Source: Actinostola sp. cb2023 (Eukaryota; Cnidaria; Anthozoa; Actiniaria; Actinostolidae). From it: a DNA stretch of 64,000 bases. The stretch covers positions 1 through 64,000 of the forward strand of contig JAUJYZ010000703.1 in the NCBI GenBank assembly GCA_033675265.1, given 5' to 3'. Below, in pieces: positions 12,223 to 23,224 of this stretch. Under the pieces are notes generated by a model, which did no database searches, was not told the DNA's origin, and saw nothing but the letters and a program-made list of their open reading frames with translations. Each line of letters starts with the position of its first letter. Position 1 is the first letter of the stretch. The translations under genes were made by a program, and so were the position numbers.

Positions 12223-12751
12223 CCAAACAAGATATACTACCGTAAAACGAGTACTTGGCAACCACATGGTTGACGAAGGACGGCGAGAAGTGAATCGGTA
12301 TATTGCGGAAGGTAAAAGGTTCGACGTGATTCTGAACCAGAATATTAAAACTGACGTGAACAGCTTCGCAGTAGAAGAACTAACCAAGATATAATAGACT
12401 GCAGTGGGTACTGCATACACAGCGAAGAGGTTTGACCTTCGACGGAATCCAGAAGCGGTAGGCGCAGCGATGATCTCTGTGACTCAAAAGTTTTCGTTCG
12501 CATCTGTACGTCTTTTGGAAAAAGAGCTAAACTAGAATAAATCTATGCAAGTAGGCGTATTTATAGGGAGCGGTGCGCACTAGGTGATGTAATATATCTC
12601 GTGGACCACGCTTGGAATGTGGGAATGTGTAATAACCGGGATTTTTGGCTTTGTGTTTGGATTTACCCCAGTGAGAATACTATACCACCTAACCCTGACC
12701 CCTATACCATCTTGTTTAGATATAAAGTGACATGATAGCTGATTACCATAC

Positions 12752-12799
12752 CTGTTCATTTTCTTTCTTGTTTGAAGAGTCCCACATTTCATCTAATGG
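12752..12799 (-). CDS. ACTR6: ACTR6 exon PLDEMWDSSNKKENEQ
   Basis: The 48-nt exon, phase 0 at both ends, has a TTTTTCAG acceptor and a CAG|gtatgg donor. It matches the variable Arp6 stretch PREEM...GEQ between the YVLPDF and ERF blocks. It is placed by position and phase as well as similarity. Confidence 0.85.
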
Positions 12800-12897
12800 C
12801 TGAAAAAGGTTAATCAAATGGAGCCTAAAAGTACTGCTTTCTGAATGTGAAAATCATTTATTTCCTGGATAAACATGTACATATTAATAATAATAAT

Positions 12898-14000
12898 AGT
12901 AATACATAATCCTTCAATCTATAGTATTACCTATCCTCTCTTGATATGACTGTATCAGGTAATACATAATCCCTCACTCTATAGTATCACCTATCCTCTC
13001 TTGATATGACTGTAATCAGGTAATACATAATCCCTCACTCTATAGTATCACCTATCCTCTCTTGATATGACTGTATCAGGTAATACATAATCCTTCAATC
13101 TATAGTATTACCTATCCTCTCTTGATATGACTGTATCAGGTAATACATAATCCCTCACTCTATAGTATTACCTATCCTCTCTTGATATGACTGTAATCAG
13201 GTAATACATAATCCTTCAATCTATAGTATTACCTATCCTCTCTTGATATGACTGTATCAGGTAATACATAATCCCTCACTCTATAGTATTACCTATCCTC
13301 TCTTGATATGACTGTAATCAGGTAATACATAATCCCTCACTCTAAAGTATTACCTATCCTCTCTTGATATGACTGTATCAGGTAATACATAATCCCTCAC
13401 TCTATAGTATTACCTATCCTCTCTTGATATGACTGTATCAGGTAATACATAATCCCTCACTCTATAGTATCACCTATCCTCTCTTGATATGACTGTATCA
13501 GGTAATACATAATCCCTCACTCTATAGTATTACCTATCCTCTCTTGATATGACTGTATCAGGTAATACATAATCCCTCACTCTATAGTATTACCTATCCT
13601 CTCTTGATATGACTGTAATCAGGTAATACATAATCCCTCACTCTAAAGTATTACCTATCCTCTCTTGATATGACTGTATCAGGTAATACATAATCCCTCA
13701 CTCTATAGTATTACCTATCCTCTCTTGATATGACTGTATCAGGTAATACATAATCCCTCACTCTATAGTATTACCTATCCTCTCTTGATATGACTGTATC
13801 AGGTAATACATAATCCCTCACTCTATAGTATTACCTATCCTCTCTTGATATGACTGTATCAGGTAATACATAATCCCTCACTCTATAGTATTACCTATCC
13901 TCTCTTGATATGACTGTAATCAGGTAATACATAATCCCTCACTATATAGTATTACCTATCCTCTCTTGATATGACTGTAATCAGCACTATATAGTATTAC
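12898..14000. repeat. 60-bp minisatellite derived from an ACTR6 exon donor
   Basis: About eighteen copies. On the ACTR6 sense strand each unit holds the 3' part of exon 14001-14079 (ATGTATTACCTGAT...AGAGAGGATAG) followed by GTAATACTATAGAGT. Copies lack seven bases present in the true exon (GGATATGTTAAG), so they carry TAG in frame just before GT. Confidence 0.93.
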
Positions 14001-14079
14001 CTTAACATATCCTCTCTTGATATGACTGTAATCAGGTAATACATAATCCCTCATTAGGTTATTGTTTGGACCTTTTAAT
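14001..14079 (-). CDS. ACTR6: ACTR6 exon LKG...DYVLPDYSHIKRGYVK; parent of the 60-bp minisatellite
   Basis: The 79-nt exon lies between a CTTTTTCAG acceptor and an AAG|gtaata donor and contains DYVLPDYSHIKRGYVK, a hallmark Arp6 segment. The array that follows (12898-14000) repeats the last part of this exon with its donor. Array copies lack seven bases, so they read GGATAG where the true exon reads GGATATGTTAAG. Confidence 0.92.
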
Positions 14080-14978
14080 CTGAAAAAGCAGTAACAAGTG
14101 TTTCTAATACAGCTATGCATTTAGTAGACTACCATCAGACAACAAGGCTTGTAATGCAATAATTTGTTATTGTGGTAATAAACTTTGGTATTATTAAATA
14201 CATACAACAATGTAAGTGATGATATGACACCCCTTACATGTAGTGCATAGAGGATGGTAGACTAGAAAACACAGGGGTGTCGAATGGTCCCCGCAAAAAG
14301 TCAAAGTCTCAGAAATTTTGCGGGTCTCGAAGTCTCGTTTTTCGCAAAAAGCCGTCTCAGAGTCTCGAATTTTGAAAACAAAGGAAATCGGTGAAATAGC
14401 GTCTCGGGCTGGCAAAAATATGCCTTGTCTCGGAGTCTGCAAAGTCTTGCCTTGACCATTCGATGCCTCAATATCACGACTGGCCATTCACTGGTAGCGG
14501 TGTTGATATGGATGTTGCTATCAGACAGTATACAATTAATATGAAAAATGTTTCTCTTTTCTATAGGCAATGGTACAGGGGAGTCATGTTGCAGGGATAT
14601 TTGGCCACACCCAAGATATTTGCAAAATATGTGTGGCTGCAAAAAGTTCAACCAGTTGTACATTGTGTACTGATTGATACGTACTGTTTAATAAACGAGC
14701 AGGAGTGTTTTATTCGGTTTAAAACCACGAGGCATAAAATTATTTAAATCTTGAATATTTTTGAAGAAAATATGAAATGAAGGTACAGATTTTTAAAGCC
14801 TTTTAATAAACTCGCAGTCGTGTTTTATCTGATATAAAACCACTCCGCTTCGCGTTGGAAACAAAAGCATTTTCACCTACATGTACGTATATACCGGTAA
14901 GAGGCTAGTCAAGTCAACAATGGCAATTGAAATTGGACGCCATTATTGCATTTGGTCTATGGTCTTTATTTGCCAGTA
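14080..14978. other. Non-coding intron, nothing recognised
   Basis: Short ORFs exist on both strands but have no recognisable domain. A TCTCG-rich stretch at 14310-14450 repeats loosely. Confidence 0.5.
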
Positions 14979-14982
14979 TTAA

Positions 14983-15881
14983 CCCATTAACTACTACACC
15001 GGCCGAAACCGGCCGTAAACATCGATACTGCTTTGAAAAATTCTAACTTTCTGAATTTTCTTAACATAGATCTCATGGCTAGTTATTAGTGACAACTAGA
15101 TAACTCTTCAACCTCAAGTAACATTTGACTTGGATTTTCTTCCAAAATACATCATTGCAAAACAAAACACCACTTTCTCAGCAAACTTCCATCTCTCTTC
15201 TTGATATATTCGTAAATTTTTCCCTGTCTCTTCCATAACTCACCGAGCAATGGCCATTTCAATTCGACTATTTCAGGATCCCTGTTTCTTTCGAACGTAC
15301 GACCGCAATGTATCATGGGTAATCCTAGAACAACATGCGCGGGAAACACAGCACTTCCAGCTTTATGGAGTTTTTTATAAGTCTTTCATAACCCTGACCT
15401 ACAGGCAAAACATTGCAGTGGTTGCATTCTTTACAAGTCGAAAGTCGCCAAAACAGCCTTAGTAGGTCCTGCAATCCACCACAGAACAACCAGAGACGAT
15501 TTCACCTTGAGTTTGTCATTTTGGAAATTCTCAACAGGCTGCCGATATGTCTTCATGAAATCGCTTCTCGTTGCTGATTTCTTTCAGGAGAACGGTCTCT
15601 ACCATGCCAGTCAAGCTAATGATGCTGTTCTGGAGGCTTCTGTGGCGAATAATGGCTATAAAACACTCTAAAATGCAAAATTGGCCTCTTCAAGCAGTTA
15701 AAACTACTGGCCCCAACGAGATCCCAAGACGAAAGGAAGACCACGTGATAACTTGAGCCCGTGAGCTTTCAGAACTGTCAAGATTTCCATGGAAACCCCT
15801 TATATGGAATCGAAATTTCCTATGGCGTGATTAGGTTCAGAAAATCGCTAAAAAACTCAAAATTGCTCAGGAGCGAATGGG
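14983..15881. mobile_element. TTAA-flanked element, copy D
   Basis: It is flanked by TTAA (14979-14982, 15882-15885), with termini CCCATTAACTACTACACCGG and GAGCGAATGGG. The subterminal ACCGGCCGAAACCGGCCGT and the interior AATCCACCACAGAACAACC are shared with 42054-42894, with the interior inverted relative to that copy. Non-coding. Confidence 0.75.
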
Positions 15882-15885
15882 TTAA

Positions 15886-16183
15886 AATCTAAAAATTTGG
15901 CACTACAATATCACTACAAGTGATGTTTGCAATAGAGTTCTTGAGTGCAATAGAATCAATTTATTTGTTGTGAAGACTTTTCTTATGCATATAAACAAAA
16001 TATCAAACAGTTTTGTGTGATGACTAGTTTAGATTTTAGCTTTTTTGTGACGTCACGAGAAAACAATCTACTGTACATGTATTGGTATATTGCACGCACT
16101 TTGATTGGTTGAGGGCTGTGCGTTATTGCGATATCTGATATTACCGACATAATAAAATGTAGAGATGCTAAGCAGGGGATTAC
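15886..16183. other. Non-coding intron
   Basis: AT-rich intron sequence with no feature seen. Confidence 0.5.
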
Positions 16184-16242
16184 CTGCATGTATCCATGTC
16201 TTTGTACAACTGGTTAGAGACAAAGCATGTGTCCTCCTTTAG
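16184..16242 (-). CDS. ACTR6: ACTR6 exon LKEDTCFVSNQLYKDMDTC
   Basis: The 59-nt exon lies between a GTTTCAG acceptor and a CAG|gtaatc donor. It starts in phase 0 and leaves two bases. It aligns with the Arp6 block VKED-CYVS--FY-DM, and lies just left of the gypsy element in gene order. Confidence 0.92.
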
Positions 16243-16299
16243 CTGAAACAAGATGAACACATATACTACTGTCCAATAGGCTGACAAGTATGCTCGTCA

Positions 16300-16858
16300 C
16301 CAGTATTGTATCTATCTTATTTAAATCTACATAATCCAATAACTTCGTGTGTACATGTGTCTTCGTACCTAACTACACCACGTGACCTAACACAGGGATA
16401 CCAACCTAACACAGGGATACCAACCTAACACAGGGATACCAACCTAACACAGGGATACCAACCTAACACAGGGATACCAACCTAACACAGGGATACCAAC
16501 CTATTAAACACAGGGATACCAACCTAACACAGGGATACCAACCTAACACAGGGATACCAACCTATTAAACACAGGGATACCAACCTATTAAACACAGGGA
16601 TACCACCCTAACACAGGGATACCAACCTAACACAGGGATACCAACCTATTAAATACAGGGATACCAACCTACCACAGGGATACCAACCTATTAAACACAG
16701 GGATACCAACCTAACACAGGGATACCAACCTAACACAGGGATACCAACCTATTAAACACAGGGATACCAACCTAACACAGGGATACCAACCTATTAAACA
16801 CAGGGATACCAACCTACCACAGGGATACCAACCTAACACAGGGATACCAACCGTAACA
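16300..16858 (-). repeat. 3' LTR of the gypsy element, expanded minisatellite
   Basis: It has the same core and CCGTAACA end as the 5' LTR, but the CACAGGGATACCAACCTAA array runs from 16388 to 16850, about twice as long. The outer limit is uncertain. Confidence 0.7.
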
Positions 16859-16974
16859 TATTCCCTGTCACAACAAAGCTAATTGACTTTTAAATAACAA
16901 ATTATAATAATCAAGGGAAAATGTTCAAAGTTTCTGCTAGTTTCTGCTACAAAGTCTGTAAGCACAAGTGGTGC

Positions 16975-18248
16975 TTAAATGTTCAGTTTAGAGGGAGGTT
17001 TGACAATCCTTCTACTGCGGGTCATCCTCCCAGATGGCTCAGGTGGTAGACTTGATGCAGCCGTCGGTTGAAGCTCTCCTGATTGCATCTGTTCTCCACT
17101 GCTGTCATTGGGTAGTTCTTCAGGCACCACATCTGCTGGTAGGGAAGTTGAAGCCAGGTCCAATTGTGGTTTGCTGTCAGCTATTTGAGCAGAGTGGCTT
17201 CCGTCACCCTGTTCTCTGCATTGCGTAGAAATCTTCTGTTTCATCTATATATCGACCCGTCTACCTCTACCAAGTATGAACGTGGGGCTACTTTGTTGAT
17301 GCAAACTCCTCTTCTCCATTTCTTGCTTTTGTCTGTGGGAGAGGGCATCATCCCAATAGGTTGGCCTATGTTGGAACTCCGGTCATAGTATCTCATTGCC
17401 CTTGCTCTCTTTCTTGTCAGCTTTTGTTTGACATCTGGTTGTATCTCAGGTTCAAGCAGGTGCAGTGCTACAGGCAGGGTAGTCTTGGTTCTCTTTGACA
17501 TTAGCCTTTGTACTGGACTGCTGTTTCTGTGTTTCTGTAGTGCAGAAAACTCATCCATTGAGGTCTTGACCAGCTTTTGTTGCTTTCTTTTGAAGTGTCT
17601 TTGCTGTCTTCACAGCTGCTTCAACAAGTCCATTTGAATGTGCACGGTAAGGTGATGATGTGTGGTGCTCAAAGTTCCATGTTTCTGCAAATCTGGTGTA
17701 TTCAGCACAGTCAAATTGTGGGCCATTGTCTGTGAATACTCTATCTGGAATGCCATATCTTGACAGGTGCTGTTTTGTCTTACCGATAACTGCCTGGGCT
17801 GCCGTTTGGGATAGCTCATCAACTTCCCAGTAGCCACTAAAGGTATCAACTGTTATCAGATATTCCTTGCCATCACGCTGTATAGGTTCTGGGCCACAAT
17901 ACTCCAAGGTCGGGTGAGCAGCTCTGGAGTCATCAGCGGTTCTTTTGGCTGGGCTGTTGCATACTCTGCACAAAGGCTGCAGCTACTTACAGTTTCTTTA
18001 ATCTGTTGGGTCATACCAGACCAGAATACAGCATCCCTGGCCCGTCTGAGACACGCTTGTTCTCCTTGATGACTTGCATGGACACGTTTCATAATTTCTT
18101 TGCGTAGTGCCGTTGGGATGATAACTCTATCACCTTTGTACAACACCCCGTTGTAGACTCCGATTTCATCACGGAATGTCCAATACTCTGCTGACTGACT
18201 TGTAGTTTTGTCTCCAGCCATTCTTCTAGGATTGTCCTCTTGAGGCAT
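16975..18248 (-). pseudogene. gypsy integrase, in three overlapping frames
   Basis: Frame 17856-18248 holds the HHCC zinc region (HASHQGEQACLRRARDAVFW, CSLCAEYA). Frame 17551-17973 holds the DDE core: LITVDTFSGYWEV, YGIPDRVFTDNGPQF, then SNGLVEAAVK with the Glu. Frames 17241-17558 and 16975-17244 give the C-terminal tail (RRGVCINKVAPRSYLVEVDG). Integrase would insert element cDNA into the genome, but this copy is split by frameshifts and is not functional. Confidence 0.86.
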
Positions 18249-18336
18249 TGTAGCTGTTCATCTGCTTCAGTTAGGCGTTGAATGTCCTTTAAGCATTCAT
18301 TCGATATTCTCAGGAATTCTGCTGCTTTCACATCTT

Positions 18337-18807
18337 CTAACTCGATGCTTCTTCACGTTCTGGTCTGAGGCAGTTGCCTGGTGGTCCAATCTCAGGTAGC
18401 GGAGCTCTGGATAGCGTGTCAGCAAGGAAAATCTCAACCCCTCTTTTATAGCTTATGTTCAGGTTGAACTTCTGTAGACGAAGGAGCATTCCTTGAAGAC
18501 GTTTTGGTGCTGCTGTCCATGGCTTTGTGAAAATGGATTGGAGGGGTTTGTGATCGCTCTGCACATTGATTGACTCTCTTCCAAAGATGCATTGATAAAA
18601 TCTTTCGCATGCAAAGACTATTGCGAGGCATTCTTTTTCAATCTGACAGTAGCCTCTTTCTGTTTGAGTCAATGTTCTTGACGCAAATGCCACAGGTTGT
18701 CCTTCCTGTAGTAGAGCTGCTCCCATACCAGTCTCGCTGCTGTCGCATTGGATGGTGATGGGCAGGTTCACATTGTAGTACTGTAAGACAGGATGCTCTG
18801 TAACCAC
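18337..18807 (-). pseudogene. gypsy RNase H domain
   Basis: The 156-residue frame has the Ty3/gypsy RNase H pattern: QCDSSETGMGAALLQ (first Asp), AFASRTLTQTERGYCQIEKE (Glu in IEKE), QSDHKPLQSIF (second Asp), then NISYKRGVEIFLADTLSRAP. All catalytic residues I can see are kept. It is out of frame with the reverse transcriptase to its right and the integrase to its left. Confidence 0.87.
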
Positions 18808-18898
18808 CTTCTTGATTCGGTCAAAGGCATCTTGGTGGTGTTTCTCCCACGACCACTCGGCATCTTTGTCAGTTAGTCATCGAAGATGTTCACACTCG

Positions 18899-19698
18899 TC
18901 AGCCAGACCCTAGGAAACATTGCACTGCTTTGACTTTCTCTGCTCTGCTGCATCCATCTGGCTTTGGCATTTCTTGGACAGCACAAACCTTCTCTGGGTC
19001 AGACTTGACACCACTTGGTGTTAGCAAGTGACCAATATAGGGAACCTCAGGTAGTCGGAGCTTTAGCTTTTTTAGGTTCAGCTTGAGGTTGACTTCTCTA
19101 CATCTCTCCAGAAGTGCGAATAAGTTGCGATCGTGATCCTGTTGCGCCTCCTCTTCTGTCTCTCCTTGACCTGTGATGAGAATGTCATCCGCTATGTCGT
19201 GTACACCCTTGAGCCCCTCCAGCACTTCATGTGTCTACGCTGATATTCCTCAGGTGCAGTAGCTATTTCGAATGGCATCCTTAGCCAGCAATATCTCCCA
19301 AAGGGGTTCCAGAAGCTGGTAAGGTAGCTGCTTGGCTCGTCCAGTTTCACTTGCCAGAACCCATTCTTTGCGTCTGCTATGCTGAAGACTTTGGCTTTTG
19401 TGAGTTCTGGAAGTATTTCTTCGATCGTTGGTATTGGGTAGTGCGAGCGCTTTAGGGCTTTGTTCAAATCTTTTGGATCAATACACAGCCTTAGCTTGTT
19501 GCCCTTCCATACTACCACTTCACTGCTGATCCAGTCGGTTGGTTCTGTCACCTTCTTTACAACTTGCATCTCCTCCAGTTGCTGTATGTGTTTCTTAAGC
19601 TCAGCTTTGAGAGGGATAGCAACTCTTCTTGGTGTGTGCTGCACCGGCGTCACATTAGGGTCTGTGTCTAGATGGTATTCTCCTGGGAGGCATCCCAA
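18899..19698 (-). pseudogene. gypsy reverse transcriptase, frameshifted
   Basis: Frame 19192-19698 carries RT motifs LRLCIDPKDLNKALKRSHYP, PTIEEI and FSIADAKNGFWQVKLDE (motif A, D present). Frame 18899-19225 continues with the catalytic box as YIADD-type HDIADDILI, then LKLNLKKLKLR and PYIGHLLTPSGVKSDPEKV. The two frames overlap near 19200, so one frameshift separates motif A from motif C. A Ty3/gypsy reverse transcriptase normally copies element RNA in cytoplasmic particles; this copy cannot make the full domain. Confidence 0.88.
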
Positions 19699-20000
19699 CC
19701 CTTCAAAAACATCTTTGTATTCTTTGAGTACGTCTGCTACGTGGACATATTTATGTTGTTCACTGGATGCACTGTGATAAGTCCCATTTTCGTACAGGTT
19801 CGTTTCACCTGACAGTAGGAGGTGTTGGGATCCTGTGACAATCTTGAAGTTCAGGACATGCTGCTCACCCTTGAATTCACACTAAAGATTGCACTCTCCG
19901 AGGAGCTATACCATGCTTTCGTTGTACAGTTTTAACTTTGCCGTGGTTGGCTGCATAGGTGGCTTTCCACTTTGCTTAATTTCACATAGGCTGTCAAAGG

Positions 20001-20959
20001 TCATGACATAATACAGGTAGCACCAGTGTCCAGTTGGCACTTGACTTGAGCTTTGGTGCCACTTTCGTTGCAGAAACTCAGAGGTACAAAGAAACGTTTT
20101 TGCTGTTGATGTTCTACTGCCCCCACTGTTTCTATGGCACACAATAACTCCTCGTCTGACGACTCCTCTTCTACTTGGTGCAGGCTCTGTCCTTGCTTAC
20201 AGACAGATTGGAAGTGATTGACCTTTCCACATTTCCTACATGTTTTGCCAAATGCTGGGCATTTGTTCTTATCACGCACATGGAGCCCACCACAGTATCT
20301 GCACTCGATTTCCTCCTTGGGCTGTCTTCTTGCTCCTGTGCTTCGTTTCATATTTTGTACCGAGGGTTTGCATTGTTTTTTGACAAAATTTACTGGTTCT
20401 TGTGCCTCTTCCCTCTGCATTTTTTTGAGTTGTTCACTGGTTGTTTCACTGATTCGTAGTGACTCAATGGCTTTTTCTAGGTTGCAGTCCTTCTCTCTGA
20501 ATAGCCTTGTTCTGGCTGCACTATCCTTGCTGCCAAGCACCAGTCTGTCTTGCACCATTTCGTCTTCTAACGTGCCGATTTGACATGTTTCAGCGAGTTG
20601 GCATACAGTAGCTTGATCACAAACTGATCGATGGTTTCGTGTTGTTGTTGTTCCGTGTTGTGAAATATATATCGTTCGTACAGTTTGTTTCTTACCGGAA
20701 CGAAGTGGTCTCCAAGCTTGTCTAACATGGTCTTCGGATCTTTCATCTCCTCTTCAGAGAGCTGTAAGCGCTTCAGTATCTTCTTACATTCAGTTCCCAC
20801 TAGGCTTTTCAGCGTTGCCGCTTCAATTACTTTATCCTTCTTGTCAAGCCCCGTGGCTATTAAATAATCTTCGTAGGCCTCTCGAAAGGTTTTCCAATTT
20901 GTGGGGATGTTGCCATTGCAATTCATCTGCTCAGGCACTGGGATTTGGTACTTTGCCAT
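20001..20959 (-). pseudogene. gypsy gag with CCHC knuckle and start of protease
   Basis: The first frame (20567-20959, start MAKYQIPVPEQM) has the gag pattern NW..FRE.YEDYLIATGLDKKD.....L.S.VG.E..KIL.RL. A frameshift near 20600 moves reading to 20001-20558. That frame holds a CX2CX4HX4C-like zinc cluster (CRYCGGLHVRDKNKC and CRKCGKVNHFQSVC), followed by the retroviral-type aspartic protease start CQLDTGA. In an intact element gag would form particles binding RNA through the knuckles, and the protease would process it. Reading stops just after the protease motif; the join to the reverse transcriptase is broken. Confidence 0.85.
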
Positions 20960-21120
20960 TTTCTTTTAGTTTGACCGGCGGTACGAAATCCAAGATGGCG
21001 GCCAACACGAAGAACTAGTTTCGACGAACAATGGCGGTCTGTATGAATTTGACATCCAATTCACGTTGCTTACTGTGATCCACAGGCTTTCAACTAGACC
21101 TAGCCACTTCTGACACCATG

Positions 21121-21422
21121 TTAGAGGCATTGTATTGTGGTGAATGTGTCTTTATTGAGGTCCAATAACTTTGTGTGCACATGTGTCTTCGTAACTAACT
21201 ACACCACGTGACCTAACACAGGGATACCAACCTATTAAACACAGGGATACCAACCTAACACAGGGATACCAACCTATTAAACACAGGGATACCAACCTAA
21301 CACAGGGATACCAACCTATTAAACACAGGGATACCAACCTAACACAGGGATACCAACCTAACACAGGGATACCAACCTAACACAGGGATACCAACCTAAC
21401 ACAGGGATACCAACCGTAACAA
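21121..21422 (-). repeat. 5' LTR of the gypsy element, with an internal minisatellite
   Basis: 302 bp, TG..CA ends on its own strand, directly followed by the primer-binding site. More than half of it is tandem CACAGGGATACCAACCTAA (19 bp) or a 25-bp variant with TTAAA. Confidence 0.8.
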
Positions 21423-21530
21423 TTATAGATGTTGATTATTATAATGTTAGATAAAACATATCATATAAAATATACAAATGATAATTACTACCGGTATTTT
21501 TAAATTTAAAGAAATATTGTACTTCGAACC

Positions 21531-22472
21531 TACATTTATAGAACCTATAGAACCCATGGAACCTATAGAACCTATAGAACCCATGGAACCTATAGAACCT
21601 ATAGAACCCATGGAACCTATAGAACCCATGGAACCTATAGAACCTATAGAACCCATGGAACCTATAGAACCCATGGAACCTTAGAACCCATGGAACCTAT
21701 AGAACCCATGGAACTTATAGAACCCATGGAACCAATAGAACCCATAGAACCCATGGAACCCATGGAACCTATAGAACCTATAGAACCCATGGAACCCATA
21801 GAACCCATGGAACCTATAGAACCCATAGAACCCATGGAACCTATAGAACCCATGGAACCTATAGAACCTATAGAACCCATGGAACCTATAGAACCCATGG
21901 AACCTATAATTAATAGAACCCATGGAACCTATAGAACCTATAGAACCTATAGAACCCATAGAACCCATGGAACCTATAGAACCCATGGAACCTATAGAAT
22001 CTATAGAACCCATGGAACCTATAGAACCCATGGAACCTATAGAACCCATGGAACCTATAGAACCCATGGAACCTATAGAACCCATGGAACCTATAGAACC
22101 CATGGAACCTATATAGAACCCATGGAACCTATAGAACCCATGGAACCTATAGAACCCATAGTACCTATAGAACCCATGTACCTATATATAGAACCCATGG
22201 AACCCATGGACCTATATTGTAGTTCCCATAGAACCTACATTATTAGAACCCATGGAACCTATAGAACCCATGGAACGTAAAGAACCCATGGAACTTAAAG
22301 AACCCATGGAACCTATAGAACCCATAGACCCATAGAACCCATGGAACCCATAGAACCGATAGACCCATAGAACCATAGAACCCATGGAACCTATAGAACC
22401 CATGGAACCTATAGAACCCATGGAACCAATAGAACCCATGGAACCTAAAGAACCCATGGAACCTATAGAATA
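21531..22472. repeat. 18-bp minisatellite (GAACCTATAGAACCCATG)
   Basis: Alternating 9-bp half units GAACCTATA and GAACCCATG over about 940 bp, with local decay after 22150. It makes long artificial ORFs on both strands (MEPIEP and MGSIGS types). Confidence 0.95.
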
Positions 22473-22543
22473 ATTGAGATGTGCAGTGGCAAGGGGTCAA
22501 AAGTACTGTACCTTAACAGTCAAACAATGCTACAGTACTTTAA

Positions 22544-23101
22544 AGGGGGACTAGTACGTAAATCGTTCAAAGTTTGATTTAGCTGAAACTTCACTGAAAT
22601 ATTCTCAAAGACCCATACAATCACTGGTTATTTTTTTTCTCAAAAATTCCAATGGAAAGCAATACATTTTTATGAATCTTTAGAGGTGCCAGTGACGTCA
22701 CTGACTCAACCCAAACAATCATCACGGCTTCGCTCCATACATTTCTTCATGTTTAATGTCTTGAACTATTTTATTTCTATGAAGCTAAACGTTTGTGTGA
22801 AGGAGTTTTCTTACCTTGTATGTGCTTAGGATTGATTGTTTGACTAGTTTTCTTCAGTGCAGAGCTGTTATCTGAACAAACCGTTCAGATATTTTGATCA
22901 CAAAATGCAAAGAAATGTATGGAGGTGAGTTTGGGTTGAGTCAGTGACGTCACTGGCACCTCTAAAGATTCATAAAAATGTATTACTTCCCATTGGAATT
23001 TTTGAGAAAAAAATTAACCAGTGATTGTATGGGTCTTTGAGATTATCTAAGTGAAGTTTCAGCTGAATCAAATTTTGAACGATTTACGTACTAGTCCCCC
23101 T
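22544..23101. mobile_element. Palindromic TTAA MITE, copy C
   Basis: It is flanked by TTAA (22540-22543, 23102-23105). The ends AGGGGGACTAGTACGTAAAT and its inverse are the same as copy B at 3357-3914. It sits 9 bases from the donor of ACTR6 exon 23111-23150. Confidence 0.88.
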
Positions 23102-23110
23102 TTAACCTAC

Positions 23111-23150
23111 CTGATTGATGACATGGGTTTCATCTAATACATGAAGTTGC
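23111..23150 (-). CDS. ACTR6: ACTR6 exon QLHVLDETHVINQ
   Basis: The 40-nt exon lies between an ATTCCAG acceptor and a CAG|gtaggt donor. It encodes (R)QLHVLDETHVINQ, which matches animal Arp6 closely. A TTAA palindromic MITE ends only 9 bases beyond the donor side, so it inserted almost at the splice site. Confidence 0.93.
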
Positions 23151-23224
23151 CTGGAATCAATCAATAAGACTGTAATAATAAAATAATGTATAATCTACAT
23201 TTGTACCAGTACATGTATACATGT

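Larger units (their letters stand above)
8558..12679. mobile_element. CACTA-like non-autonomous transposon inserted in the 22-bp array
   Basis: The left end is TATTCTCACTAGGGAAATCC and the right end GGATTTACCCCAGTGAGAATA, imperfect inverted repeats containing CACTAGGG / CCCCAGTG as in EnSpm/CACTA elements. After the right end the 22-bp minisatellite resumes (ACCTAACCCTGACCCC). I find no transposase. The interior 8640-9460 is GC-richer and unrecognised; 9470-12220 is tandem repeats. The superfamily assignment rests on the termini alone. Confidence 0.6.
16300..21422 (-). mobile_element. Ty3/gypsy LTR retrotransposon, decayed
   Basis: A minus-strand element whose 5' LTR is 21121-21422 (TGTTACGG...CTAACA on its own strand). 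The LTR is followed by a primer-binding site TGGTGTCAGAAGTGG at about 21105-21119, of the tRNA-Leu type. The gene order gag-PR-RT-RH-IN reads leftward. The 3' LTR (about 16300-16858) shares the CCAATAACTT...CACGTGACCTAACACAGGG core and the end ACCAACCGTAACA, but its outer part is diverged, so the left limit is approximate. The frame is broken in gag, between PR and RT, in RT, before RNase H and in integrase. Confidence 0.85.

Noticed and set aside
12898..14000. Possible CRISPR array (regular about 60-bp repeats)
   Set aside because: No unique spacers; units are contiguous and derive from an exon boundary in an animal gene.
14194..14663. Two overlapping minus-strand ORFs
   Set aside because: No known domain; composed of loosely repeated TCTCG-rich sequence in an ACTR6 intron.
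21447..22500. ORFs of MEPIEP and MGSIGS repeats
   Set aside because: Products of the 18-bp minisatellite, open on both strands; no start context or flanking gene.
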